Source: JAPPLB01 sp965208945
GTDB lineage: Bacteria > Acidobacteriota > Terriglobia > Bryobacterales > UBA6623
NCBI GenBank assembly: GCA_965208945.1
Contig: OZ242366.1
Span: forward strand, 5,332,001 to 5,396,000
Reading direction: 5' to 3'
Length of the DNA: 64,000 nucleotides
Positions 37,639 to 46,294 of this stretch are shown one piece after another. Below the pieces are notes generated by a model. That model was not told the origin of the DNA, made no database searches, and was given only the letters and a program-made list of their open reading frames with translations. The stretch's first letter is position 1; every line of letters begins with the position of its first letter. Made by a program: the position numbers and the translations under genes.

Positions 37639-39141
37639 CTAATCCGCCGCTTGCTTCTCTTCTGCTGGAGCCTTCCAGTGCAGCACCGGGCGCCGCGCCG
37701 CGCGCGTCTCGTCGACGCGCTTCGTGCGGGTGGTATGAGGCGCGCTCCTCACCAGTTCCGGATCACTTTCCACCTCGTCCGCGATGGATCGCAAGGCGTC
37801 GATAAACAGGTCCAATTCCTGCTTGCTCTCGGTCTCGGTCGGTTCGATCATCAACGCTCCGCGAACGATGAGGGGAAAGCTGACGGTATAGGGGTGAAAA
37901 CCGTAGTCGATCAGCCGCTTCGCGATGTCGCCCGTCCTGACTCCCGACCTGGCCTGCCTGTCATCGCTGAACACACATTCGTGCATCGACGGCGCCGTGT
38001 AGGGCAGCTCGTAGCGATCAGCGATGCCGCTGCGAATGTAGTTCGCGTTGAGCACCGCATCGATCGTCGCGTTCCGCAACCCGTCGCCACCATGGGCGAG
38101 GATATAGGCCAACGCCCGGACGAGGACTCCGAAGTTTCCGAAATACGCCCTCACCCGGCCGATGCTCAACTCGCGGTCGTAACAGTATCGCAACGTCCCA
38201 TTGCTTTCCTCGATGCGGGGCACGGGCAGGTGCGGCGCCAAGTGCTTCTTCACAGCCACCGGACCCGCTCCCGGACCCCCGCCGCCGTGCGGCGTCGAGA
38301 ACGTCTTGTGCAGGTTCAGGTGCATCACATCGACGCCGAAATCTCCTGGCCGGGCAATGCCCACCAGGGCGTTCATGTTCGCGCCGTCCATGTAGAGCTG
38401 CGCACCCCGCTCGTGCAGAATCTCCGCCACCTTCGCAATATCCTTCTCGAAGATGCCGACGGTGTTGGGGTTCGTCACCATCAGCGCCGCAACCGAATCA
38501 TCCACGGCCCGCTCCAGCGCCTCCAAGTCGATCATGCCCTGGTCGTTCGACTTGATTTCCTCGACCTCGTAGCCTGCTATCGCGGCCGTCGCCGGATTCG
38601 TCCCATGCGCCGAATCGGGAATCAACACTTTCCTGCGAGCGTCTCCCTGTGATTCCAGATAGGCCCGGATCAGCAGTATCCCCGTCTGCTCGCCGTGCGC
38701 CCCCGCCGCAGGCTGCAGGGTCACCTCGTCCATGCCGGTGGTCTCGCGAAGGTACTGCTCGAGTTGCACCTGCACGCGCATCGCACCCTGCGCCAACTCT
38801 TCCGGCTGATAGGGATGAGCCTGCGCCAGCCCCTCGATGCGCGCCACGAACTCGTTCAGCCGCGGGTTGTACTTCATCGTGCACGAGCCAAGCGGATACA
38901 GCCCCAGGTCGATGGCGTAGTTCCAAGTCGAAAGCCGCGTGAAGTGCCGGATGATTTCGACCTCGCTTACCTCGGGAAACCCGTCGATCTCGCGCCGAAC
39001 GTTCGCCACCCCCAGCGCTTCAGCCGGAGCAACGCTCGGCACGTCCAAAGGAGGAAGCTGGTAGCCCTTCTTGCCCGGCGAGGAACGCTCGAACAGCAGC
39101 GGCTCGTTCTGCGTCTGATGGCTACGTACCTTGCGAATCAT
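37639..39141 (-). CDS. gcvPB: Glycine decarboxylase subunit 2 (P-protein beta)
   Basis: A 500-residue C-terminal half of the split glycine cleavage P-protein. The PLP lysine lies in MHLNLHKTFSTPHGGGGPG. Other markers are LGSCTMKYNPRLNE, LQPAAGAHGEQTGILLIRAYL, IPDSAHGTNPATAAIAGY and YMDGANMNALVGI. It forms a heterotetramer with GcvPA to decarboxylate glycine and hand the aminomethyl group to GcvH. It is the last gene of the minus-strand gcvT-gcvH-gcvPA-gcvPB operon, 9 bases after gcvPA. The final ~25 residues (…HWKAPAEEKQAAD) are low-complexity. Confidence 0.96.
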   Translation of the reverse strand: MIRKVRSHQTQNEPLLFERSSPGKKGYQLPPLDVPSVAPAEALGVANVRREIDGFPEVSEVEIIRHFTRLSTWNYAIDLGLYPLGSCTMKYNPRLNEFVARIEGLAQAHPYQPEELAQGAMRVQVQLEQYLRETTGMDEVTLQPAAGAHGEQTGILLIRAYLESQGDARRKVLIPDSAHGTNPATAAIAGYEVEEIKSNDQGMIDLEALERAVDDSVAALMVTNPNTVGIFEKDIAKVAEILHERGAQLYMDGANMNALVGIARPGDFGVDVMHLNLHKTFSTPHGGGGPGAGPVAVKKHLAPHLPVPRIEESNGTLRYCYDRELSIGRVRAYFGNFGVLVRALAYILAHGGDGLRNATIDAVLNANYIRSGIADRYELPYTAPSMHECVFSDDRQARSGVRTGDIAKRLIDYGFHPYTVSFPLIVRGALMIEPTETESKQELDLFIDALRSIADEVESDPELVRSAPHTTRTKRVDETRAARRPVLHWKAPAEEKQAAD

Positions 39142-39150
39142 TGACCGTGA

Positions 39151-40482
39151 TTACCCACAGAACTGCGCCGCATAGCGATCCATCTCGTCGCGATCGTTGA
39201 CTTCGGTCGCGCACACGAGCAGCGCATCCTGCAACTCCGGATAGAACTTCTTCAGCTCCAGGCCGCCGATGATCTTTTCGTCCAGCGCCCGCCGGTTCAC
39301 TTCCGCCGCCCCGACACCGTTCGCGCGAACTACAAACTCGTTGAAGAACGGCCCGCTGAACATCCGCTGCCCGCCGTTGCGTCCGATCTCATCGGCCAGA
39401 TAATGCGCCTTTGACAGATTCTGTTCCGCCAACTCCCGCAGTCCCTGCTTGCCGAAGACCGACATGCAGATCGTCGCCATCAGCGCGATCAAGGCCTGGT
39501 TCGTACAGATATTCGAGGTCGCCTTGGCGCGTCGAATATGCTGCTCGCGGGTCGCCAGCGTCAAGCAATACGCGCGGTTCCCCTCGGAATCCACCGTCTC
39601 GCCGACCAATCTGCCGGGCATCTGCCGAACATACTTCTGCCTGGTCGCCAGCACACCGACGAACGGCCCGCCGTAGCTTGGCGGATGAGCAAAGGACTGC
39701 ATCTCGCCGGCCACGATGTCCGCCTCGGAGCTTGGTTCGAGCAGACCCAGCGACACCGCTTCGGTGAAGATCACCACAAGCAGCGCGCCATAGCGATGGG
39801 CCATCTCGGCGGCCTCCCGAGTCTGGTCAACAACCCCGAAAAAATTCGGAGACTGCACGATCACGGCCGCCGTCTCGCGGTCCAGCTTCGCGTCGAGGTC
39901 GTCGAAGTCGAGTTGCCCGCTGTCCGCGTCATACGCCACGGTCTCCACCGGCAGCGTCTGATGCCGTCCATAGGTGTTCAGCACCTCGCGATACTCGGGG
40001 TGCACGGTCCGCGCCACGAGCAGCTTGTCGCGCCGCGTGATCCGCGCCGCCATCATGCCCGCCTCCGGCACCGCGGTCGAGCCGTCATACATCGAAGCAT
40101 TCGCGACATCCATCCCGGTGAGCTGCGTGACCATCGTCTGGAACTCGAAGATCGTCGTCAGCACACCTTGGGAAATCTCGGCCTGATAGGGCGTATACGC
40201 CGTCAGGAACTCACTACGCGTAGCCAGCGGGTCGACCACGACGGGCCGGAAATGCCGATAGACCCCAGCCCCCAGAAACGACGGATAGCCGTTTGCGTTC
40301 TGCGCCGCCAAGTCGTTGAAGTACTGGACAATCTCGTACTCCGACTTGCCCGACGGAATGTCCAACGGCCTGTCCAGCCTCACGTCCGCCGGCAGGTGGG
40401 AGAACAACTCCTCAGCCGACCCCATTCCCAGGGAGGCCAGCATTTGTCGTCGTTCTTCGGGTGACTTGGGGAGATAGCGCAC
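39151..40482 (-). CDS. gcvPA: Glycine decarboxylase subunit 1 (P-protein alpha)
   Basis: A 443-residue N-terminal half of the split P-protein. Typical start MRYLPKSPEERRQMLASLGM, then FLGAGVYRHFRPVVVDPLATRSEFLTAYTPYQAEISQG, NASMYDGSTAVPEA and TSNICTNQALIAL. The GTG start lies eight bases after the gcvH stop, so the two are probably coupled. It acts with GcvPB, whose gene follows directly. Confidence 0.96.
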   Translation of the reverse strand: MRYLPKSPEERRQMLASLGMGSAEELFSHLPADVRLDRPLDIPSGKSEYEIVQYFNDLAAQNANGYPSFLGAGVYRHFRPVVVDPLATRSEFLTAYTPYQAEISQGVLTTIFEFQTMVTQLTGMDVANASMYDGSTAVPEAGMMAARITRRDKLLVARTVHPEYREVLNTYGRHQTLPVETVAYDADSGQLDFDDLDAKLDRETAAVIVQSPNFFGVVDQTREAAEMAHRYGALLVVIFTEAVSLGLLEPSSEADIVAGEMQSFAHPPSYGGPFVGVLATRQKYVRQMPGRLVGETVDSEGNRAYCLTLATREQHIRRAKATSNICTNQALIALMATICMSVFGKQGLRELAEQNLSKAHYLADEIGRNGGQRMFSGPFFNEFVVRANGVGAAEVNRRALDEKIIGGLELKKFYPELQDALLVCATEVNDRDEMDRYAAQFCG

Positions 40483-40490
40483 GCGGGACT

Positions 40491-40880
40491 TCAGGACTCC
40501 TTCTCAGCGTCGATGTAGGCCTGGTAAGCTTCGGCCGTCATCAAGGTTTCGATCTCCGTCCTGTCTTCGATCTGAAGCTTGATGAGCCAACCGTCCCCGT
40601 GCGGTGATTCGTTGAGCTTTTCCGGAGCATCAACGAGCGTCTCGTTGACCTCAGTCACCTGCCCCGTCAATGGAGAGTAGACATCCGAAACGGCCTTCAC
40701 CGATTCAACCGTCCCGAACGACTGCATCGACTGTGTCCGCACGCCCAGTTGGGGCAACTCGACGAACACGACATCGCCAAGTTGATCCTGCGCGTGGTCG
40801 GTAATGCCCACCGTCGCCGTGTCACCGTCGATGCTCACCCACTCATGCTCTCTCGTATATCGGAATTCATTCGGATACAT
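40491..40880 (-). CDS. gcvH: Glycine cleavage system H protein
   Basis: A 129-residue lipoyl carrier that shuttles the aminomethyl group between P-, T- and L-proteins. The lipoylated lysine is in FGTVESVKAVSDVYSPLTG (about residue 64), and the family start FRYTREHEWV and end LMTAEAYQAYI are present. It lies between gcvT (16-base gap) and gcvPA (8-base gap). Confidence 0.97.
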   Translation of the reverse strand: MYPNEFRYTREHEWVSIDGDTATVGITDHAQDQLGDVVFVELPQLGVRTQSMQSFGTVESVKAVSDVYSPLTGQVTEVNETLVDAPEKLNESPHGDGWLIKLQIEDRTEIETLMTAEAYQAYIDAEKES

Positions 40881-40896
40881 GCTTACGGCTTTCCTG

Positions 40897-42006
40897 CTAC
40901 TTTCTTGAATAAAACGGCGTTGGGGTCACCCGCGCTTCGACCATCCGGCTTCTGACCTGGACCGCTACTTCCTTACCCGCATCGCCCTTGTCCACCGGCA
41001 GCATCGCCAGCGCGATGTTCCGCCCGACAAACGGAGCGGGCGATCCGCTGGTAATCCAGCCGATGTCCCGGCCGCCATCGAACACGCGGTAGCCGTCCCG
41101 ACCGATCCCCCGGCCCGTCATTTCCAGCCCGGCCAAGCGGCGGCGGACACCTTCTTCCTTCTGCCTCAACAGCGCGTCCCGGCCGATAAAATCGCCTTTC
41201 CCGAGCTTGACAATCCAACCCAACCGCGCTTCGTAGGGAGTAATCGTATCATCGATCTCGTGCCCGTAGAGCGACATGGCCGCTTCGAGACGCAGCGTAT
41301 TGCGAGCGCCCAAGCCGCACGGCCGGATGCCGTACCCGGCGCCGGCTTCCAAGACGGCATTCCAGATCCGGCCGCCCTCCTCCGGGGCCACGTAGATCTC
41401 GAAACCGTCTTCGCCGGTATATCCGGTGCGCGCAATGATCGCCGGCGCTCCGAGCACTTCTCCGCGTGTGAACCAGTAATAGCGAATCGCCTTCAGACCG
41501 GTGTTCGTCAACCTGCCCAACGTCTCGACCGCCCGCGGCCCTTGAATCGCCAGTTGCACATACCTGTCGCCGGCGAACTCCACTTCCGCGTCCAAGTCGT
41601 TCTGCGAACGAATCCACTCGTAGTCCTTGACCTGGTTCGAAGCATTCACGCAAAGAAAGTAATGCTCGGGTCCGATCCGGTGCACGAGGATGTCATCCAC
41701 GAACGTCCCTTGCGGATACAGCAACGCCGAGTACTGCGCCTGGCCGTCGGCGAGGCGTCCCGCCGCGTTCGGCGTAAGCCGATCGACCAGCGCCAAAGCC
41801 TGCGGGCCGCGAATCTCGATCTCTCCCATATGGCTCACGTCGAAGAGGCCGACGGCCTTGCGGACCGCGAGATGCTCTTCGATGATGCCGCTGTACTCGA
41901 CCGGCATATCCCAGCCGCCGAAGTCCACCATCCGCGCACCGAGGGCCCGGTGTACGGCGTTCAGCGGTGTCTTGTTGAGGGGTGCAGCGGGTGTTACGGA
42001 AGCCAT
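40897..42006 (-). CDS. gcvT: Aminomethyltransferase, glycine cleavage T protein
   Basis: A 369-residue T-protein that releases ammonia and forms methylene-tetrahydrofolate. Markers: LNAVHRALGARMVDFGGWDMPVEYSGIIEEHLAVRKAVGLFDVSHMGE, ARTGYTGEDGFEIYV, CGLGARNTLRLEAAMSLYGHEID and the C-terminal TSGSPAPFVGRNIALAMLP. The open frame runs on upstream to 43017, but that part translates only tandem repeats, so the ATG at 42006 (MASVTPAAPLNKT) is taken as start. First gene of the gcv operon. Confidence 0.95.
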   Translation of the reverse strand: MASVTPAAPLNKTPLNAVHRALGARMVDFGGWDMPVEYSGIIEEHLAVRKAVGLFDVSHMGEIEIRGPQALALVDRLTPNAAGRLADGQAQYSALLYPQGTFVDDILVHRIGPEHYFLCVNASNQVKDYEWIRSQNDLDAEVEFAGDRYVQLAIQGPRAVETLGRLTNTGLKAIRYYWFTRGEVLGAPAIIARTGYTGEDGFEIYVAPEEGGRIWNAVLEAGAGYGIRPCGLGARNTLRLEAAMSLYGHEIDDTITPYEARLGWIVKLGKGDFIGRDALLRQKEEGVRRRLAGLEMTGRGIGRDGYRVFDGGRDIGWITSGSPAPFVGRNIALAMLPVDKGDAGKEVAVQVRSRMVEARVTPTPFYSRK

Positions 42007-42025
42007 CAGGGTCGCGGGACCCCTC

Positions 42026-42054
42026 ACGCTATCACCGCCCCCTGAGGCTGTCAA
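42026..42054 (-). promoter_or_regulatory. Candidate gcv operon promoter
   Basis: On the minus strand, TTGACA (42049-42054) is followed after 17 bases by TAGCGT (42026-42031), just upstream of the gcvT ATG at 42006. The -35 is perfect and the spacing ideal, but the -10 is weak. A second TTGACA lies at about 42070-42075. The implied leader is very short (about 10-15 bases), leaving no room for a glycine riboswitch downstream of this promoter. Confidence 0.35.
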
Positions 42055-42933
42055 CGAAGCGCTCTCGACTGTCAACGCAACATAGGGCGTTCCCTTGCTT
42101 GTGCAATCCGGAACGTTCTCCTTTCTCGGCATGGGTTCATTCGGCGCTCGCCGCAGCGGGACCGCGGCGAACGCTGTGCTTCGCGCATTTTCCTGTGGGA
42201 TCCGGGATTTTGTGCATTTTTGTGGGATTTCCAACGCACGGCGCTCGTCCTGCGGCCCACCCAGAACGGTGGACGGCGGGCGGACCCTTGATCGGTTGGG
42301 GGGGTGGGGGGGGCCGAATATTGCCGGGAAATGCCGGGAAATCGTGGGAAATGGTGGGAAATGGTGAGTAGGGAAGGATAAAAGCCGTGTTTCGTGATTC
42401 GTGATTCGTGTTTCGTGAAAACCTGTTGGCCGGGCTTGGGGTTGCTCTCCTTGGAGTGGCCGCAGGGACGGGGAAAACCGTGTTTCGTGTCTCGTGTTTC
42501 CTGATTCGAGAAAACCCAACAGGCCGTGTTGCCGGTGCGGGGGACGACGGCCGCCCATGCCGCGCCATAGCCGCGCCATGCCACGCAAGGCCACGCGAAC
42601 GGGCGCAGGGAAACGGTGGCCGGGCGTAGGTTTTTCGTGATGTGACGCTATCGCTCCCATGGCGAACCGAACGGCGATACATTCCGGGTTTCGTGTCTCG
42701 TGGAAGAATAAAAACCGTGATTCGTGTCTCGTGTTTCGTGAAAACCTTACAGGCCTGTTGCCGGTGAGGACGGAGAGGGGGCACTGGCTCAGGCGTAATA
42801 TTTTTAGCTGAACAATGCCGAACAATGCCGAACAATAGTGAACAATGGTGAACAATCGTGAACAGAGAAGCAGCGGCTCGGGTCGCCCATGCCGCGCCAT
42901 AGCCGCCCCATGCCGCGCAGGTAAGCAGCGACC

Positions 42934-43063
42934 GGGCGGCTCTTCTGTCCCCACCCGACTTGTCCCCGACGGCACGGATGGGTTTTTCGTTCCCAACAAC
43001 GGCATCATCACTTTCAACCTAAACCAGCTCCCGACCGAAAAAAAGACTGAAGGGCTTCAGTAC
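42934..43063. repeat. 130-bp direct repeat, copy A1
   Basis: Begins GGGCGGCTCTTCTGTCCCC and ends GACTGAAGGGCTTCAGTAC. It is repeated with only a few differences at 43197-43327. The final ~25 bases, which include the small inverted repeat CTGAAGGGCTTCAG, occur a third time at about 43515-43535. Confidence 0.85.
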
Positions 43064-43101
43064 AAAAGGCCGTGATTCGTGTCTCGTGTTTCGTGTTTCG
43101 T

Positions 43102-43173
43102 GAAAACCTCGGAATTCGCGCTGGCTTGCGCCTCGCGCCAGGCAATAGCCGTGTCTCGGGTCTCGGGTCTCGT
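43102..43173. repeat. 72-bp direct repeat, copy B1
   Basis: Begins GAAAACCTCGGAATTCGCGC and ends in three CTCGGGT-type units. It is repeated at 43586-43657 with about two differences (GGCAATAGCC versus GGCTACAGCC). In both copies it directly follows a 7-bp CGTGNNN array. Confidence 0.8.
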
Positions 43174-43196
43174 AAATGCCTGAAAAGCCGTGGCTT

Positions 43197-43327
43197 GGGC
43201 GGCTCTTCTGTCCCCACCCGACTTGTCCCCGACGGGCGCGGATGGGTTTTTCGTTCCCAACAACGGCGTCATCACTTTCAACCTAAACCAGCTCCCGACC
43301 GAAAAAAAGACTGAAGGGCTTCAGTAC
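43197..43327. repeat. 131-bp direct repeat, copy A2
   Basis: The second copy of the block at 42934-43063, same orientation, differing mainly at GACGGGCGCGG versus GACGGCACGG and one G/A in the centre. CTGAAGGGCTTCAG at the end can form a hairpin. Confidence 0.85.
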
Positions 43328-43585
43328 CAAGAGGCAACGATTCGACAAAGCCGTGTCTCGAAAAAGCCGTGTCTCGGGTCTCGGGTCTCGTAAAGGCATT
43401 GAAATCAGTGGCTTGTGCCTAGTGAACGCCTAGGAAGCCCTGATTCGCGACTCTCACGGACTGCGCTTCGCCGCCTCCCTGTCCTGTTGCCTAGCAGGCC
43501 GGGGCAGAAAAAACAAGACTGAAGGGCTTCAGTACCAACAGGCACCATAAAAGACGTGATTCGTGATTCGTGTCTCGTGATTCGT

Positions 43586-43657
43586 GAAAACCTCGGAATT
43601 CGCGCTGGCTTGCGCCTCGCGCCAGGCTACAGCCGTGTCTCGGGTCTCGGGTCTCGT
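43586..43657. repeat. 72-bp direct repeat, copy B2
   Basis: The second copy of the block at 43102-43173, in the same orientation and again preceded by a 7-bp CGTGNNN array. Confidence 0.8.
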
Positions 43658-43887
43658 GTTTCATGATTCGTGTTTCGTGGAAAATCTTACAAGCAGTGGC
43701 TCGTGGCTCTTGAAAGCCCTGATTCTTGATGCGCGCGGAGTAACGGGCACAGGACTCCAAATCTCTGAAGCGCGGCCTTGCAGGTACTCGGCTGCCTCCT
43801 GTCGTGGATGCGACCGTCCACACACAAATTTCAGCCGGAACTGGCTCGGACAACCGCCGCCGGTGTGTTTTGCTAGAGAATGAAGTG

Positions 43888-44805
43888 ATGCACTCAGCCG
43901 GTTCCAAGCGCTGGATCTTCGCCGTTCTGCTTGCCCTTCTCTTCCCCGCCCTGGCCATCCACGCTTCGTGCGTTGCCGTTCTCGGGCCCGGAAACTGGGG
44001 CTCGGGCATGGAAGAGCATATTCCCGAGATCCTCAGCGATCAATCGCATCCGGCCCTCGACGGCTACCGCAGCGAGTTTTCCAACGGCGCTCCGCTTGCT
44101 GAGCAAACCGCGCCGGCCGCGCCGCCGGGCGTTGCGGTCCGCGGCCGGGTCGCGGCAGCCGACCACGACGAATTGAGCGGCCGATGGATCATTCAATCCC
44201 ACGAAGGCTCTGGCCGGGACGACGAGCGGCACTTCTATCTCTGGTCGGAATCCGATGACTTTCTCGGAGAACTCAGGCTGCCCGACTCGTTCATCTTCGA
44301 CCAGCCACGATTCATCCGACGCCAGGGCAAAACTTTCGTCGTGCTGGAACGTCTGAATTCCTGGTTGATGCCCGTCCGGAACAAGCTTCGCCGCTATGCG
44401 AAGAGTTGGTTCGACGATACCCTCCGGCCGGAGCGCTCGCTCTACCTCTACGACCTCGAAACGCGGAACCTCAGCTATATCGGCCCCGGCCACAGCCTGG
44501 CCGTTTCACCCGACCGCACTCATGGCGCCTTGCTGCGATCGGGCGCCACCGCCTCGAGCTTTTACAGCCTGCACCTGTGGGCGTTCGACAGCGGTGAGGT
44601 CGAAACGGTCGTGTCGCTGCACGAATCCGAACCGGGCGGCGGCCGTTCCTTCGAATACCGCTGGTCCGAGGATTCCCGAGCGCTGCACCTCAGCGGAGAC
44701 TCGGCCGGCTTCGAGCGCCGCAACCCGCAACGCCGCACTCTCAACCACCTCCACATCCGAGGGGTCCCCGGCCTTTATGACCTGAACCGAACCTCGCAGG
44801 ACTGA
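43888..44805 (+). CDS. Secreted protein of unknown function
   Basis: A 305-residue exported protein with a clear signal peptide (RWIFAVLLALLFPALAIHA, about residues 8-26). The mature part is rich in short strands with repeated 'YLYDLETRNLSYIGPGHSLAVSPDRTHGALLRSG' and 'FYSLHLWAFDSGEV' patterns, like WD40/TolB-type propeller blades. I do not recognise a family. The start ATG at 43888 is chosen because it begins the signal peptide; the frame extends upstream into repeats. It sits between two repeat-rich gaps, without an operon. Confidence 0.65.
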   Translation: MHSAGSKRWIFAVLLALLFPALAIHASCVAVLGPGNWGSGMEEHIPEILSDQSHPALDGYRSEFSNGAPLAEQTAPAAPPGVAVRGRVAAADHDELSGRWIIQSHEGSGRDDERHFYLWSESDDFLGELRLPDSFIFDQPRFIRRQGKTFVVLERLNSWLMPVRNKLRRYAKSWFDDTLRPERSLYLYDLETRNLSYIGPGHSLAVSPDRTHGALLRSGATASSFYSLHLWAFDSGEVETVVSLHESEPGGGRSFEYRWSEDSRALHLSGDSAGFERRNPQRRTLNHLHIRGVPGLYDLNRTSQD

Positions 44806-45195
44806 CTTCTAAGGAGATGAGAGTCCTCAAAGGCAGTGGATAGTGGATAGTTTTTAGTTTTTAGTTTTTAGTTTTTAGTGAAAAGCGTAAAAGCCGTGAT
44901 TCGTGTCTCGTGTTTCGTGTCTCGTGAAAAGCATAAAAGCTGTGATTCGTGTTTCGTGAAAAAGCTTACAGGCCGTGTTGTACGCGGCACGCGGTTCGCA
45001 CCTCGCGCCTCGTCCTGACGGCCGTCTGCTCACTTCGCCTCGCCGCGTGGTGAGACATGCATGCTAGCTCCGAGGAATGGAAAAGCAGGCCGGAATCACG
45101 GCGTGCGAGAATGGGGCCTGCCGCCTAGGGGTCCGGGGACCTGATTCAGGACCAGAACCGGGCCTTGTAAGCAATCAAGAACGGCATTTTTCTTT
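44806..45195. repeat. Repeat-filled gap: 7-bp arrays and MITE right arm
   Basis: It contains a GTGGATA array (44836-44850) running into four TTTTTAG units (44851-44879), then CGTGNNN arrays (about 44897-44962) and a MITE right arm (about 44985-45066, ending GTGGTGAGACATGCATGCTA) with no left end. The last 130 bases up to ubiX show nothing recognised. Confidence 0.75.
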
Positions 45196-45759
45196 ATGAC
45201 TCGGATCATTGTCGGGATTAGCGGCGCCAGCGGCTCGATCTACGGCGTCCGACTGCTCGAGAAGCTGGCGAAGCTCCCCGATGTCGAGACGCACGCGGTG
45301 CTGTCGCGGCCGGGCGAGAAGACCCTCTTCCACGAAACCGGGCTCAGCGCCAAGGACATCAAGGCCCTGGCAACCCACTGGCATTTTGTCGACGCCATCG
45401 GGGCGCCCATCGCGAGCGGCTCGTATCCCATCGACGCCATGGTGGTCGCGCCGTGCTCGGTCCACACGATGTCGGCCATCGCCGCCGGAATCGCGTCCAA
45501 TCTGCTGGTGCGCGCCGCGGACGTGACGCTCAAGGAACGGCGGCCTCTGATCCTGGCCGTCCGGGAGTCGCCCCTGCATCTGGGCCACCTGCGGACGATG
45601 GTCTCGCTTGCGGAAATGGGGGCCGTGATCGCTCCTCCCCTGCCCGCGTTCTACACGAAACCGGAGAACGTCGACGACCTGGTCGAGCACAGCGTCAACC
45701 GCATTCTCGATCTGCTGGGGCTTCCCCCCGGCGACGCGCATCGCTGGGATGGGGTTTGA
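45196..45759 (+). CDS. ubiX: Flavin prenyltransferase UbiX/Pad1
   Basis: A 187-residue enzyme that makes prenylated FMN, the cofactor of UbiD-type decarboxylases. Family motifs: IIVGISGASGSIYGVRLLE, MVVAPCSVHTMSAIAAGIASNLLVRAADVTLKERRPLILAVRESPLHLGHLRTM and APPLPAFYTKPENVDDLVEHSVNRILDLLGL. The length is standard. No ubiD gene is adjacent. Confidence 0.95.
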   Translation: MTRIIVGISGASGSIYGVRLLEKLAKLPDVETHAVLSRPGEKTLFHETGLSAKDIKALATHWHFVDAIGAPIASGSYPIDAMVVAPCSVHTMSAIAAGIASNLLVRAADVTLKERRPLILAVRESPLHLGHLRTMVSLAEMGAVIAPPLPAFYTKPENVDDLVEHSVNRILDLLGLPPGDAHRWDGV

Positions 45760-46042
45760 AAAAAGCCGTGATTCGTGTTTCGTGTCTTGTGTTTCGTGAA
45801 AACCTTGGGCAGGGGGTCTGGTTCGCTCCAGGAGAAATGTTTGACGGCCGGGGAACGGGAAAGGCTTGAAAAAGCCGTGTCTCGTGTTTCGTGATTCGTG
45901 TCTCGTGGAAAACCTTAAAAGCCTTGTTGCGGGCTCGGGCGGCTTGCGCCTCGCCCTGACCGTCTCACTCACTTCGCCTCGCCTCGTGGTGTCAATGGGC
46001 ATCGAAAATGTCAGGGTCCGAGCGCTTCCCTCCGGAAGGATC
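45760..46042. repeat. Repeat-filled gap after ubiX
   Basis: Two 7-bp CGTGNNN arrays (about 45766-45802 and 45874-45912) flank a short non-repeated piece. A degenerate MITE right arm follows (about 45930-45992, CTCACTTCGCCTCGCC…CGTGGTG) without the terminal GAGAAATGCAGG. Confidence 0.7.
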
Positions 46043-46225
46043 TAACCTGCATTTCTCACCACTCGCCGGTCGAAGCACACGATACGTCCGCCAGGACTTC
46101 GTTGCGCTTGCTTGCCGTGCTCAACGTACGGCTCAAGTACGCCTGCGCGCGCCAAGCGGCTCGCGCCTCGTCCTGACGGCCCTCTCACGCACTTCGCCTC
46201 GCCGCGTGGTGAGAAATGCAGGCTA
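46043..46225. repeat. MITE-like 183-bp element, copy 4
   Basis: A complete copy in the orientation opposite to copies 1 and 3: it starts TAACCTGCATTTCTCACCAC and ends GTGGTGAGAAATGCAGGCTA. It lies about 70 bases upstream of the tmRNA gene. Confidence 0.82.
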
Positions 46226-46255
46226 AGCTGCGCTCGACAGCGCCGTTACAATGAA

Positions 46256-46281
46256 GGGAGAAGAGCACGTTCTCTTCTCCC
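46256..46281 (+). other. Perfect 10-bp hairpin upstream of ssrA
   Basis: GGGAGAAGAG-CACGTT-CTCTTCTCCC, a perfect ten-pair stem with a six-base loop, ends 13 bases before the mature tmRNA 5' end. A TACAAT (46247-46252) just before it could be the ssrA -10 box, in which case the hairpin is the 5' leader removed during tmRNA maturation. A terminator role is less likely because the following bases are only mildly T-rich. Confidence 0.55.
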
Positions 46282-46294
46282 CTGATTTGCTTGT

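Larger units (their letters stand above)
42007..43887. repeat. 1.9-kb non-coding repeat region
   Basis: No gene is supported here. The stretch is built from degenerate short tandem arrays and larger duplications. 10-bp arrays lie at about 42319-42372 (GCCGGGAAAT, CGTGGGAAAT, GGTGGGAAAT) and 42811-42862 (GCCGAACAAT, AGTGAACAAT, GGTGAACAAT). 7-bp CGTGNNN arrays lie at 42386-42420, 42479-42510, 42716-42744, 43071-43106, 43555-43590 and around 43650-43682. A GCCGCGCCATAGCC-type block occurs at about 42555-42585 and again at 42885-42918. The larger duplications are listed separately. Long open frames exist only because the 7-bp and 10-bp units lack stop codons. Confidence 0.8.

Noticed and set aside
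37489..38652. Long plus-strand open frame (387 codons)
   Set aside because: Antisense to gcvPB, which has all family motifs. The frame is a by-product of high-GC codon usage.
39538..40464. Long plus-strand open frame (308 codons)
   Set aside because: Antisense to gcvPA. His/Arg-rich composition, no domain, no ribosome binding site.
42007..42130. Glycine riboswitch upstream of gcvT
   Set aside because: I looked for the tandem aptamer core before gcvT and saw none. The candidate promoter leaves almost no leader.
42007..43017. A 337-codon upstream extension of the gcvT reading frame, rich in 'ETRITNHESR'-type peptides
   Set aside because: It translates 7-bp and 10-bp tandem arrays and block A. 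The conserved GcvT protein begins at 42006, so the extension is stop-free repeat, not protein.
42386..45912. Possible CRISPR array in the repeat-rich region
   Set aside because: Units are 7 or 10 bp without unique spacers of constant length, the larger repeats occur only twice or three times, and no cas gene is present.
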